Source: Aedes albopictus
Taxonomy: Eukaryota; Arthropoda; Insecta; Diptera; Culicidae
DNA: 64,000 nt
Assembly (NCBI RefSeq): GCF_035046485.1
Contig: NC_085137.1
Location: forward strand, 477,921,396-477,985,395
Direction: 5' to 3'
Shown: piece after piece, positions 43,158 through 54,698 of the stretch
Position numbering within the stretch: position 1 is the stretch's first letter
Layout: the number at the start of each line of letters is the position of its first letter
The notes under the pieces: model-generated
Seen by the model: only the letters and a program-made list of their open reading frames with translations
Database searches by the model: none
What the model was told of the DNA's origin: nothing
Program-made: the position numbers and the translations under genes

Positions 43158-43175
43158 ACTTGGCACGGTCAGCCA
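43158..43175 (-). promoter_or_regulatory. Primer-binding site candidate (tRNA-Arg-like)
   Basis: Directly next to the 5' LTR the minus strand reads TGGCTGACCGTGCCAAGT. TGG complements a CCA tail. From memory 412/mdg1 elements use tRNA-Arg with TGGCGACCGTG; this site is similar with one extra base. Confidence 0.45.
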
Positions 43176-43542
43176 TGTAACGCTGTGTCTTATTTCACAA
43201 CACTCGGCGGTGATATCGATTAAAAACGACGTTATGCGTTGAGGTCCGAAGACCAAAATGAACTGATTTATTCGGCCTGGGAAGACCCCTTTTTATAGGG
43301 CCAGCCAGACTGCCAAAAGTATATCATACAATGTGTTTACATAGAACCTTATGGAAGTTTCCTGGAGTGATTTATGCTTAGGTCAGCGGACGACGCGTCG
43401 TCGTCGTCTCGATCGAACCGTCGTATGCTCATATCGATTTGGCGAGCGATACATTGTTGTAATTAATTTGCAAACGTAAGCGTTGGGATACGAACGATAG
43501 CACGTTCGTCGCGTATGTAGAATTGGCTCGTTTTGCACTACA
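43176..43542 (-). repeat. 5' LTR of 412/mdg1-like element
   Basis: 367 bp. On the minus strand TATAAAAA (43297-43290) is followed about 18 bp later by AATAAA (43272-43267), a plausible promoter and poly(A) signal pair. Confidence 0.92.
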
Positions 43543-43716
43543 ATACCTTGATCCATACTCTACATGTGCATGAAAACCGATTTTGAAAATATTGCTTCGT
43601 TATTTTATAAAAAATCAAAAACCAAAAAGGGAGGAAATGGATCCAGTTTCGCCTTAATAAACAGTAGCAAAAATATCTTGGAATGTATGTAAGAAATTTT
43701 AAGTGTAAGAAGGGTT

Positions 43717-44839
43717 CTGTTCACCATAGGTGGATTAATTCAGGTTTTTTCAATTTAATTCACCAAACTTTTCCGTCGACATAGAAGCTGCATCAGCAAC
43801 AACACTGACAAATTTACTATCGTTTTATCGTGCACTTGAAGAATTCTACAAAGAGAGAGCAATTCGCCTTGAGGACAACTTGGGAAGTACAACAAGTTTT
43901 AAGAGAAATTCAAAAAAAACAACTCTCCAAGAGCATCTTAGGATGGGCCTCTCTTGTCTTATGGCGGGTTTATGGTTACCATATAACCCCGTTAATACGA
44001 CACCGACTGTTGTCGAATAACCGGGGTAAACTTTTAATTCGACAAACTGGTTATATACTCTATTTTTGTTTTTGTTTTGATTTCTGCATTTGTTGTGAAA
44101 CATAATTTCAACAGATACTGCGGTGGTGCGAATGAAAAGCTCATTCTTTCTACGATTCTTGTCATCCTCAGTTCATTCCGGTTGGTCTCCAGGCGATTTG
44201 GGTGTCGAATAGCACCAACTCAGAACTTCCGGAATTAGCGGCCGCAAGAGGAGCTGCTGCGGGTGCGAGTATAAGCGCAATATCAAACTGTTTTGCATTT
44301 ACAGTGTACATCGTTGTGACATTTGATCACTTTTTAATTCGACACTTGTCGAATAAGCGGGGTACGAATTAAAAAGTGTCGTATTAAAACGTGTCGAACC
44401 AACGGGGTAAGACGGTAGTTTGACGTTGTTATGCAGAGCAATTTTATTCATGTCTAGTTTTAATGAACGGGTGTTGAAGTATTCTTCAAAAACATCATAA
44501 AATTAATTTTGTAACTTGGGCAGTGCAAACGTCAAAATTATTTTTCTTTTTGATTCTTTCCTTTTCTCACAAATATGTACATGAATATTGGCGGGAGTAT
44601 CTTACCTGGATATTGACAATCCTTCTGGCCACACTCAATCATGTAAAAGTCAGACAACTTTCGCGGAATTTCTGAAAGCGTAGCATAAAATTTAAGTGAT
44701 TGATTTCTTCAGAAAGGTTCTTGTGCAATGCAAACTGCATATTTTTACGATTGGTTTATGTAACGCGAACAATTTTCTGTGGAGTGCATGATGTTTATTG
44801 CTGGTTGCGTTCAAAGATGGATTTTTGATGCACTTTACC
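43717..44839. other. No gene; one loose inverted repeat
   Basis: At about 43975-44412 the words AACCCCGTTAATACGACAC and GTGTCGTATTAAAAC... CGGGGTA are inverted, together with GTCGAATAACCGGGGT and CGAATAAGCGGGGT, suggesting an old foldback of ~440 bp. The 91-residue frame at 43830 is not convincing. Confidence 0.4.
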
Positions 44840-45104
44840 CACCGACGAACCGACGTGACAGTGGTGTTTCAAAAGTGTCCCCGCTAAATTCAACTGTCGA
44901 CCAGCAAAGCGAGCGAACGCTTCTGTCAAATCAGCTCAGGCGGGAACCTTTTCCTATATGAATACACGGGGGTTTGGAGTCAAGCTATCAAAACAACGCG
45001 AACCGTTATAGAGGAGGCGGTATTGTTCGGCTATTTTTCATCATGGCGTCGGGGACAACAAATTTGAATTTATTTGTTCTAGCTGTCACGTCGGTTCGTC
45101 GGTG
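44840..45104 (+). mobile_element. MITE with 22-bp TIRs and 7-bp TSD, copy 2
   Basis: Same family as 231-501, opposite orientation, with the internal CATCATGGCGTCGGGGACAA block shared. Flanks CTTTACC (44833-44839) and CTTCACC (45105-45111) are a 7-bp duplication with one mismatch. The G-tract of copy 1 is absent. Confidence 0.75.
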
Positions 45105-45111
45105 CTTCACC

Positions 45112-45497
45112 TATCACATTATTTTTGTGCTCTGGCACGGTTGTCGACATAAATTTCATAAATTTTGCATTACATAAACTTTTTCCACGAATATAAACGC
45201 ACAAACCTGCATAACTAGTCACCCGGTCATAACTTTGGTGAGAAAAAAAGCCAGAAAGTCTAGTCGAAGAGTTGTCAGATGGATGAGAATCAATATGCTG
45301 TCAGACAGGCCGTTTGCACTAATCGTCACACTTCTCAACCGTCGTCACACTTTCATACTGTGCAATTCGATTTGGTGTGAACGGTGCAATAATATTTACA
45401 TTTTCTTTCTGTTTGTATCAGCTGCGAAAAATGGCGAAACTGTTTTGAAAATTTTAAGTAGAATTGTTATGAATATCGCTTGTTTTTTCCATTTTTT
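45112..45497. other. No gene seen
   Basis: An 88-residue frame at 45235-45501 on the plus strand shows no motif. Otherwise AT-rich spacer. Confidence 0.35.
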
Positions 45498-45501
45498 TTA
45501 A

Positions 45502-45701
45502 GGTAAAGATATGACGAAACCACACCTCGAATTTTCAAGACCACAAATCTGTGGAACCGAAAATTGGATTTCGCTGAAAGTTGATCAATTGGTTACCCGC
45601 TGGCGGTGACCAATCGATCAACTTTTCAGTGCAAACCGACCCTCGGTTCTTCAGATTTGTGCTCTAGAAAATTCGAGGTGTGGCTTCGTCATATATTCAC
45701 C
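45502..45701. mobile_element. TTAA-type MITE, 200 bp
   Basis: GGTAAAGATATGACGAAACC at the left and its near-inverse at the right, flanked by TTAA (45498-45501 and 45702-45705). The inverted block CACACCTCGAATTTTC lies inside each arm. A family different from the GGCGAAAC hairpins. Confidence 0.65.
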
Positions 45702-46497
45702 TTAAATTAATCGCTTTGAAATTTCCACCGAAAATGTTCTTAAAACAAAAAATCTAAAAAAGTCAGAAGCCCAATCAGTGTTCCTATTTGAAACTCTACG
45801 CTGCCAAAATGAGCAAACATATTCGAAAACAAGCACTTTTGGCACTAACTGATTTGGTGCTTTCTGTTACCATTGTAGAAGAACCTTCGACCCAAAATGC
45901 ACATGATGATGATTGTGATGATTATGTACCCACCCCAGAGTCATACCGGAAGGGAATGATCAACCTGATGGGTTGTTTAAACTTTAACGAATGTAAGCTA
46001 AATTCACAGCGTAACAAAAATTAACCATTGTTCTGTCTCAAGAGCAAACTAATGTGTTTCCAACAGATTTTGGGCCGCTGAATCCGAATCCGCGCTCAGG
46101 TTTGCTCCAGCACGTCACAATTTTACGCTTTCCCTCAATTTATAGGGCAAAATATGCGATTTTAGGCTTTTTCGATTGCAAGCCATTAAGCAAGGAAATA
46201 TATTTTTTAAGCAATCAAAGGGTAAATTGGTAAACTCACATCAAAATTAATGACTCATGCAAAATATTTCGTTTTACCAAATCAAATGTGATAGTTTTAA
46301 ACATTTTATGTTGGCTCCAATATTTTCCCTACAAGTTACCCTCCAGAAGTTCCATGCAAGCTTACTTACTAACATGAAGTGCTTAAATCTATCAAATTTG
46401 ATTTGGTAAAACGAAATATTTTACATGAGTCGTTGATTTAGATGTGCATTTGCCAATTTACCCTTTGATTGATTAAAAAATATATTTCCTTGCTTAA

Positions 46498-46612
46498 CCC
46501 TCGAGCAGTCGCGTCTTTGACTATCTGCAGCGACGCCGCGCTGGCGCTGTGTACCACATGCGTACATTTTTCATGGTGCGTGTACTCAGTACACGACGCG
46601 ACCGGTTCCGGG
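46498..46612. mobile_element. piggyBac-like MITE, 115 bp
   Basis: Ends CCCTCGAGCAGTCGCGTC and the inverse GACGCGACCGGTTCCGGG (imperfect), with CCC next to TTAA on both sides (46494-46497, 46613-46616). CCC ends and TTAA targets are typical of piggyBac. The left arm of the host foldback has a single TTAA here, giving the empty site. Confidence 0.75.
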
Positions 46613-46664
46613 TTAATGGCTTGCAATAAAAAAAATCGCATATTTTGCCCTATAAATTGAGGTA

Positions 46665-46877
46665 GGGCCTGGGACCATTTGGGCAGGAGCACATATTTTG
46701 GGTACTTGCTGCTATAGATCAGTCAAGTTCAAATCGATTGACTTGAATTTTTGAATATTAATAGATACTGTGCGTATCTGATCGTGTCTCAAAAATCAAG
46801 TCAATCGGTTCAAAATTGACTGAGTTAAAGCTGCAAGTGCCCAAAATAGGTGCTCCTGCCCAAATGGTCCCAGACCC
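46665..46877. mobile_element. TA-flanked MITE, 213 bp
   Basis: GGGACCATTTGGGCAGGAGC in the left TIR matches GCTCCTGCCCAAATGGTCCC in the right; outermost GGGCCT and AGACCC. TA flanks both sides (46663-46664, 46878-46879). Tc1/mariner-type non-autonomous element, inserted in the right arm of the foldback. Confidence 0.7.
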
Positions 46878-46910
46878 TATAGCGCAAAATTGTGACGTGC
46901 TGGAGCTTTA

Positions 46911-48597
46911 AAACTTTTTGTGTTGGTGCATTTTTGTTGTCAAAATTCAACCTATCCGTAACTTTTGTATCAATAGTTATCACCGAAATTTCTCAATTGT
47001 TTTTGAGAATTGAAATGTTTTGTAGTTCGTCACAGAAAAATGAAAACGATCGGATGAGAGATAACTGAGATATGGTAATCTAAAGTTGACTATTTTGTAT
47101 GGGAAAACGGCTTTGGTGCATTTTTATTGTCCGATACTGTATATGATAAGGAATACATCATAAAACACCCTTCTACTAACAGAAACATTGTTAGCTTCGA
47201 TGTGATAATGATTGTCGAACGTCAAAGTCATTTTGGCATAAATACTTGACATTCAAGTGCTTTGAGGTCATATTCCAATCAGCGAACATTCAACGCTATC
47301 AAAACATCCCAAGCAATGAGCTTTCGAACTTCTCACCACGGATAGTCTACGTGATCAATGAATCGCTTGGAAAAACACAGAACGGTTGATCTCCCAAGTT
47401 GTGATTTGAATGTACCTCATTTACAGAGGAGACATGTACCCGAAAAAAACATATTTAGGTGGACCATTACCCGCCTCAAATACTGCAAAGGATCAATCCT
47501 CTTAGGAGGTATCTACCGTGAGGTATCGCTTGTTTTGTTTTTGTAGGCGCTTCAAAATCCGATTGATTTTTGAGTTATGTGCTCATGCAGGTAATAGACC
47601 GATACATGAACTTTTTTGGAAAGGTTTTTGATAGAGGTACAATGTAAATCGAATGGTTTGAAAATGTCACTAGAAACTGAATCGCTTTTTCAAATGTTAA
47701 AGTTAGTGAAACAAGCTATGAGAATGATCACACACGAGCATCTTCTGCTGTCGAAGAGGCAACAAACGTATGACAGCTTATAAAATATTCCATATAAGAA
47801 GTACATCACTTGGCACTGTTCATAAGCTTTGTAGACTCATTTTTGGCCATCATAGACTCCTGCCCCTATCGTAGGCTTTTGTACATACAATTTGTATGAT
47901 ACAAACATTTTTGAAATGTGTATGGACCGTAGACCTTAGTAGGAAACACATCCATCAACGGAAATAGATTTTTTTAATGTTCACTATTTTAATAAAATCA
48001 TTATTTGTTATTACTTGTCGAAGATATCCAAAATTGTGGAAACATATTTGCTTCAATATACACTTCTAAATAACGTTAACACTAAAAAACTAAAATATAC
48101 CTTATAGCAAAAAGTACCTATTCAAGGCTCCAGTGGCACCATCTGTTATTTTTCCTCTACAACTGTCAGGGTAAAATCCCACAGTTGACAGTTTAAGTGA
48201 ATCATGGAGAATTCCACTGTCAATGCGTGGCAAGTGAACTGCTAATGAGTTGACTCATGGAATTTTACAGAACGACATGTAGAAATGAAGAAATTTTAAA
48301 TTCTAGTTTCATTAGTGATTAAAAATCTATCATTGGCCGAATCTGAGCCTTAGCGATGATCCACCATTCGATTTGTTTAACTCCAACTTGGCTGAACAAA
48401 ATCTAGAAATTGTTATACGTAATCCAATTAGTCGAAATATTTTAATATTCAAAGTAAACCGCTATTCAAATGCCTAGTTGTGCTAAAGTTTGAAAATAGT
48501 CTGGCCTTTTCCTTTTCAAATGATATTAAACAATACAGTTTAATTCTAAGAGAAGTCATTAGGCTATTAGAGACGTAAGAAATAGTTGAATCATATA
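46911..48597. other. No gene seen
   Basis: AT-rich. TTGGTGCATTTTTGTTGTC near 46922 and a near copy at 47114 are direct repeats ~190 bp apart. The small frame at 47358 is not supported. Confidence 0.4.
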
Positions 48598-49557
48598 CAG
48601 GGTGTTAGGTTCATGAGTGCAAACTTTTTAAAGGGTGATAGAGGACCATAAATGGCGAAAAAAATTGTTCTACGCATATGGTCATATCTCAACCGTTACG
48701 TAGTTATTGAACTCCACATGTTTTTGACTCTTATTGCCTTAACCGGCTATAACTTTAAAATGGTCAAACTTATCGCAGTTTTTTTACCCTTATTCGAAAG
48801 ATTATTGAATTTTCTATCAAATGGCATCTTTGTATCGATTGGTTTAGTTAAATAACTAAGTTTTCCAGAGCAAAATAGCTAAAAATAGCGTGTTTTAATT
48901 CGTTTATGTCAATTATCTTTGAAACATGCGTAATAAACTGAAATTCTTTCTTTGGCAAAGTTGTTTCCCCTGTTCTACTTTACAATTCGTTCTTTGACGG
49001 CAAACTTCTAACTCTTATCGTTTTCTTGCAATTTTGATTTAAATGTTCGGCACAGTGCACAAAAAGATGCTTACCATGACGATTGTAGATTTATGATCTG
49101 AAATGCGACGTTTAAATCAAAATTGCAAGAAAACGATAAGAGATAGAAGTTTGATGTCAAAAAACGAATTGTAGAGTAAAACAGGAGCCACAACTTTGCC
49201 AAAGAAAGAATTTTAGTTTATTACGCATTTTTGAAAGATAATTGACAAAAACAAATTAAAACACACAACTTTTAAGCTATTTGCTCTAGAAAACTTAGTT
49301 ATTTAAATAAACCAATCGGTTGAAAGATGCCATTTGATAGAAAATTCAATAATCTTTCGAATAAGGGTAAAAAAAACTGCGATAAGTTTGACCATTTTAA
49401 ACTTATAGCCAGTTATAGCAATAAGAGTAAAAAACATGGGGAGTTCAATAACTACGTAACGGTTAAGATTTGATCATATGCGTAGAACAATTTTTTTCAC
49501 CATTTATGGTCCTCTATCACCCTTTAAAAAGTTTGCACTCAGGAACCTAACACCCTG
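48598..49557. mobile_element. Foldback/MITE of 960 bp with ~430-bp arms
   Basis: CAGGGTGTTAGGTTC and the inverse GAACCTAACACCCTG at the ends, flanked by TA (48596-48597, 49558-49559). The arms run ~430 bp with high complementarity, including TTTAAAAAGTTTGCACTC and AAAACGATAAGAG blocks, leaving a ~90-bp centre. Tc1/mariner-type by target. No transposase, and its transcript would be almost fully double stranded. Confidence 0.75.
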
Positions 49558-49559
49558 TA

Positions 49560-50572
49560 TAAACACGTAATTCCAGTTGGCCATTCCCAGTCGGTCCAGA
49601 AACTTTTCGTAACGGAAATTCCCTCCAACTTTCTTGAGCACAGAGGATCTTCGTGCCTGCCAATGCCACAATATGCGCATGCCAAATGACCACTGAAAAC
49701 ATTCAGTTACAAGGCACATACATATTGTATTGGCGTTTAAAAAAAAAACAGAATATGTTCTCATTCTCGTTGATCTTATTTCGCCAAGATTTTAGTAAAA
49801 AAATCAATTCACGTATTATCTTTCAGTTATCAACCATGTAGGTAAAACTTTTGTCTATTCACATAGAGAGCTTTTTCAACTTTCAATTGAAAAAAATCAA
49901 TCCTGATGTCCCTCCGAACGCTCCATTCCCCCTTTTATTGGCGTGATTTCCCATCGCCAATTTCGGCTCCCGATTTCGAACGCTTCTCCTCGCCATCGCC
50001 ACGCACTGTGCCCACTGAACCGAGCCCAAATCCATGTATGTAGCGCGGGTCGGAATCACGAGACCTGTCGGAGGTGTACGACGCGACGAGGTACCAGCAG
50101 CAGCGACTCCAACGACGTCGACGACAACTTGTTGCTTCCTCGACGCCGGATTTTGGCAATCTCGCAACAAAAAAAGAAAAAAGAACAGGAATCCCCAAAA
50201 CCCGAAAGCAACAAGCCCACCTTTCCCGAAAAATTGGCAATGTTTTGTTCGATGGGGTGCGTCTTGTAGCACACACAGCAGGACAAAGCGGGATGCTGCG
50301 TTGTGAGTCTTCTGTGGAAACAGAGAGAGTGAGAGCGAACGGAGCAACAGCCAGCGCGAGGAGAATCACGTGCTTCGTGTTGTCGGCGCGCGCGGTGGCG
50401 GTCGGATCGATGCGGCTCTCGCTCTCAACGGCGAAGACGGTCGTGCAACGAAGTGACGTCGCGCGGCTGCGCTGCGGCAGCGGTGTGTGATTGTTGCACG
50501 TCCGGGTAGGGGGGTCCGCCGGCCGTGGTGGTCGCCGTCGGTGGCGTCGTTTGCTGGCATCGGTCGGTTAGG
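49560..50572. other. Spacer, then GC-rich upstream region
   Basis: From about 49900 the DNA becomes GC- and CpG-rich up to about 50570, with overlapping frames on both strands (up to 154 residues) that show no domain. The position just upstream of the supported exon suggests promoter-proximal or 5' untranslated DNA. Confidence 0.45.
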
Positions 50573-50613
50573 TATTTAAACTGATAGCAACCTAAGGGTA
50601 TCATGCATTCATT
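50573..50613 (+). promoter_or_regulatory. Candidate core promoter
   Basis: TATTTAAA at 50573-50580 is a TATA-like box; TCATGC with A at 50603 lies 30 bp downstream, and TCATTG at 50609 is an alternative start. The DNA downstream is A-rich and lacks long frames, like an insect 5' leader, up to the ATG at 51058. Inferred only. Confidence 0.35.
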
Positions 50614-51057
50614 GGTTTGCTTGCTTTTTGCAAAGTAACACAGAAGGAAGAATTGTTCGTAATTTTCGCTAACTCAAACAAGTTTCACAAAGTTCTACTT
50701 GGAGGAAGGTAGTTTTGCTGTAACAGAAGTGTGATATCTGTAAAGTGAAGAAAATTTTCCCAGACAAACGAGTTCCAGTCACAACTCGTGGTCATCACAG
50801 GAGGATAAACAAGGATAGCAACGAGTTTTAGCACTAGACGGTACAATTCGACATTTTGGAGCAATTTCGCGCTGAAAACCGAAGTGTTTGAAAGTGAAAG
50901 GCAACTTTGCAGAAAATAGAATACAAGTTTCAAAAGAGAACATTTTGCGGTAAAACAGTGATCCCAACGGATAACGGAAAGTAGCTTGGAAAAAAGCTCA
51001 GTTCTTCAAATCTTATACGAGAGTTTTAAGGAGAAACCCAGTAAACACATACAGAAA

Positions 51058-51126
51058 ATGATGGCTGTTGCTGCTGCCCAGAAGAACCGCGAAATGTTCG
51101 CCATCAAGAAATCCTACAGCATCGAG
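51058..51126 (+). CDS. First coding exon of an unidentified host gene
   Basis: CAGAAAATG gives a good insect start context, with a second ATG immediately after (51061). The exon encodes 23 residues, including AQKNREMFAIKKSYSIE, and ends GAG|GTTAGT, a usable 5' splice site with an intron in phase 0. Codon use is biased to C/G third positions (GCC, AAG, CGC, TTC, ATC), unlike the surrounding DNA, and the leader of ~450 bp is A-rich without long frames. The next exon is not visible before 64000, so the first intron is probably at least 12.9 kb. The start MMAVAAAQKN... seems familiar as a conserved insect N-terminus but I cannot name it safely. Confidence 0.6.
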
Positions 51127-54100
51127 GTTAGTATTGTTGTGCTGGGAAAGTGAGATTAAGGGGTTTAATCAAAAGTTTGTGCGGAGAAGTTACTATCTCA
51201 AATTCTCAGTTAAAATGTGTCTCAGTTAAAGTGGTTTCCGTGTAGAACGTTTATCGATGAATTCATCGGAGAATTGGCTAAACGAGTTAACACGCACTAG
51301 TGTATTTAGAAGAAAAATTCCGTTCTCGTGTGCTAGTTAGATGAAACAAAAGAATCTCAGAATTGGCGTTACTTCCTACTTCGAACCGGACAACTCATAG
51401 TTCATTAATCAACGAACGCTACAACCCCTTCTCCCGTCCGTAGCCAACGAACAAAATCGAATAGTCACAGTGCGGGAGCAGCTAGCGAAACTATTTCCTT
51501 TGTTCTCCACACCTGCTCGAGTGCGCGAACGATCGATCATTTATTAATCTCAATGATCATAATCTTCCCTCCCCTAACGATACAAAGTTTCCCTCTCACA
51601 TACACCCTATAATGAGGAGCGGGAGGCGGCTTCGGATTTTATATAACCGAGCGCTCACACGAAACCGCAATTACATCCAGATCTCAGAATAGAACACGCC
51701 AACCAACAGCCTCGACGACGACGCGAAGTTCTGCCTTCTTGATCTAGATCTAGATCATCTAGAACACTGGGCACGAGCGATCGACGATGGCAATTAAGCG
51801 ATGTGATGACGGTGATGCTGTTACCTCCACGACATAACCAATCAATGGTCGAACTTCACGGTCATCTAGGTAGATCGCGATCGGGCCACCAACAGTGCGC
51901 GGTCAAATAATAAAATTTCATGAGCGCTTGCACGCTGACGTCATCACTGTCTCTTTCTCTTTCTTTCCTTCGGCGTCGGTCCATAAAGCCGTCCTTGCCC
52001 TCAAAAAAAATTTGAGGGCAATGTTTACAAATCGTATGAGAATTCGATGAGGTTATGTTTTTGATGCAAGCCTCTATAACATGCTTTCCGAAGATCTATC
52101 CGTGCGCTGCTGGGGCACACGGTAGATCCGATTCACTTTCATTCAGTAAGTACCCTCCCCCTTCGCCACGTTCAGAATTGACCCGCTTACGAGAAGTTAC
52201 GATCGCCCGCCGCCGCGCGCAGCGGAAAGATCATCGTACAACACTTTGTAAACACCATGATTGGGGATGTCGAACAGATACGGATCTAGGACTTCAGTTC
52301 CGTAGACCTATCTGCTCGGAGCATCGCACCCAAGCAAACTTCCAAGATCGCCAAGTCCCCGAATCCATCCCTGACCGAATCGCGGTAGCTCTTTATGCAC
52401 GCGAACGCTAATAGTATGGAAATGAGATGCCAATTTAGTCAGCAGCACCCACTGCACGGCTACCGAATGGAAGCCAGAAGAATTCGAGCACCACAGCAGC
52501 AGCAGTTCACACGGCTGCAGCGGTGGCGACGGTGGTGAGTGGATAATTGGAAACTAGTTAACCGGAGCTCCGTCACTGACTCAACCCAGTGATCATGATC
52601 TCCTCCGAGAAGGTTCTGTCACCCAAATCCAGGGTTGAACCCCCGCGTATCCTTGCCACATTAGTCCACCGAGTCAACAACTCGGTCGGAAGATCGCAAT
52701 CGGCAAATACATTAAACATGGCAATATCCGCCGTCCCCTAGAATACGTCAACCGTAACTTTCCGCTGTCTTCCCGTGTCTGGATTTCTGGGTCCAACGAC
52801 GTCCATCAATCTCTAGTCAAACAGCGACGCACACCGCACTTACATAAATGCCCACTTTTCGGTTACGTTCATTTAGCACTGTTTGTTCCTGTCGCCCAGC
52901 CAGACGGCTCAGCCCCAGAGCTTTGTCTCGCTCTGCCTCGACCACTTCTTTCGGTCTCATTCGCCACCCGACCTATCCCACCGGGAACTGGTTCCCGGCA
53001 GCAGCGCAGCGGCGGCGATATCTTTCACCAAATTGGCAAGCCTTAGAGCTACAGCCGCCAGCCACCTGGTCCAAGGTCTATCGCGCGCCGCTCAGAACCA
53101 GCTCCCGGTGGCACTCCCCCTCGACGAATCGAGAGCCCAGAGCGGCGCTGCAAACCACGGCGATCGCGATCTCGTGGTGGATGGCGTGCCGAACCACGGC
53201 GATCGCGCACTCGCGCGCGCACCACACCGAACTGACATTGAATTCTCATCATGAAAAGCACTAACTGAACAGCGCACTGAAACAGGTTGACCCCGGCCGG
53301 CGGCCTGGAGCAGCAGTTAGAGCGAATGATACGGCACAATCGGACGCGATCCGGTCGGCGGTGGTCGGTGGTGGCGGGTGATGATGAGGCACATCCTTGA
53401 GGCTTCCGCGTATCCTAACGTGGACGACAACTCGGGTCATTACGAAAAGTGCCTTATTTTTCCACAGTCGGACCGTGCTGGCTTCGGTTGCCGGCTGGTT
53501 CAGCCTTTGACGGACACTACGATATCCAAACCATTCGGAATTCGAGCCACCAGCGGTACGGCAGCTCAGGAGGAGAATATGTTGCCGCCCGCCACCGCCA
53601 TGCTGTTGTTGTTGTTGTCATCGAGCTACCTGTTCTGATTTCAATGTCAATAACACGCAAACGGCGCAGGTATGACGGACAACGGCAGCGATGCAGTTTA
53701 CGTTGTACGCAACGACCTGGTGGGCATGCCGTCGCCGACGTTGCCGGCGGTGATTTTTACAGAGTTGTTATATTTTGCACACTGCGACTCTACACAGCCA
53801 TTGGAACTATGTAGTAGGAGAGAGTGGTGTGGACCCGAAACGCAGGCACAGCGATTGATTGATGGACTGTCGACATGAGTCCTTTGCTTGGCTGAAAGGC
53901 TCAGCAGCAGTCAGGTACGCGGACGCGGAGAAGGGTTGGCGTTAGAAATTGAAGGCAGGTACCTGCACACGTTCGATGCATTCGAGAGGCGTTTCATTGG
54001 TGATACTTTGGATAGGATTGGGCGTGAGGTCGACAATGGCATGGCTTGGCGGCGTGGTTTAGCATATTATGGAAGCACGTGAATCGAAGTGGACGTCATT

Positions 54101-54207
54101 TTTTTTCGAAATTGAACTCAATTCTTGTTGGAAAATGTGTGCTTGTTTAGCTAGTTTCGAAAATTTCAAGAGGACATATAGGTGCTGGAGCCAAGTTCCA
54201 TTCATAC
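51127..54207 (+). other. Probable intron; GC-rich, no firm exon
   Basis: Begins at the splice donor after the 51058 exon. A TATA-like TATATAA at 51640-51646 and a small frame at 52395-52535 (MHANANSMEMRCQFSQQHPL..., polyQ, with GTGAGT at its end) could mark an alternative first exon. Overlapping frames at 52848-53339 on both strands have no domain. The composition is uneven and partly GC-rich. Confidence 0.35.
51640..51646 (+). promoter_or_regulatory. TATA-like site TATATAA
   Basis: Lies within the presumed first intron, preceded by GGCGGCTTCGGATT. No convincing initiator is seen about 30 bp downstream. Possible alternative promoter, weakly supported. Confidence 0.25.
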
Positions 54208-54610
54208 CAAGGTTGCGACCATTCATTTGCAAAGATTTACATTCATTTGCTATTATCTTAGTTCAGAAGCATGCTATCGAAAAACAATGTATGGATGAAT
54301 TTAATCTTGTAGTTTTATCTGAAAGTTTGCCGAATAACATCGGGGTCGCAAACGTATACCAAAGTCGTGTGCGAGCTGTGAAGGCAACTTTCTACGCGGT
54401 GAATGTAAATTTCATTCACGCTGTGGAAAGTTGCCTTCACAGCTCGCTCACGACTTTTGAATGCGTGTGCGGCCCCAGTGTTATTTGGCAAACTTTCAGA
54501 TAAAACTACAAGGTTAAATTCATCCATACATTGTTTTTCGATAGCATGCTTCTGAACTGAGATAATAGCAAGTGAATGTAAATCTTTGCAAATGAATGGT
54601 TGCAACCTTG
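54208..54610. mobile_element. hAT-like MITE, near-perfect hairpin, 8-bp TSD
   Basis: CAAGGTTGCGACC at the left and GGTTGCAACCTTG at the right, flanked by ATTCATAC at 54200-54207 and 54611-54618. The arms (about 195 bp) are almost completely complementary, so the whole 403 bp folds on itself. No coding value; the 144- and 96-residue frames on the two strands are mirror images. Relics of the family are at 16620 and 18466. Confidence 0.85.
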
Positions 54611-54698
54611 ATTCATACTACGAATTGGACAGAGCCAAACTTTCTATTTCCGACTGGAATTGTGAGGTTTCGTCTGTGTAAATTCTTGTCAGTTAAGG

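Larger units (their letters stand above)
36973..43542 (-). mobile_element. Intact Ty3/gypsy LTR element, 412/mdg1-like
   Basis: A 6570-bp element on the minus strand with 367-bp LTRs (5' LTR 43176-43542, 3' LTR 36973-37339) that read identically. ATAC at 36969-36972 and 43543-43546 is the 4-bp duplication. Order on the minus strand: ORF1 (small membrane-type), ORF2 (small basic), gag, pol. All frames are intact. Presence of two small ORFs before gag, an RGG-rich gag without CCHC knuckles and a frameshifted pol agree with the mdg1/412 lineage as I know it; a tree would be needed to be sure. Confidence 0.92.
36729..43653. mobile_element. TTAA-type MITE, copy 2, split by LTR element
   Basis: GGCGAAACTGGAAGCATTTC at the left and its inverse (diverged) at the right, with TTAA at 36725-36728 and 43654-43657. 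Without the LTR insertion it matches the intact hairpin at 18113-18461. The LTR element entered the right arm at ATAC. Confidence 0.75.
46100..46910. repeat. Long-arm foldback with two MITEs in one arm
   Basis: GCTCCAGCACGTCACAATTT near 46106 is matched inverted by AAATTGTGACGTGCTGGAGC near 46888. Further inside, TTTATAGGGCAAAATATGCG / CGCATATTTTGCCCTATAAA and AATATTTCGTTTTACCAAAT are also inverted. The right arm is interrupted twice, at 46498-46612 and 46665-46877. Confidence 0.7.

Noticed and set aside
49883..50490. Overlapping frames of 138-154 residues on both strands
   Set aside because: Same GC-rich effect; no motif, and the region is better explained as promoter-proximal DNA of the 51058 exon.
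54069..54605. 144- and 96-residue frames on opposite strands with near-identical peptides
   Set aside because: They are mirror images created by the hairpin MITE at 54208-54610.
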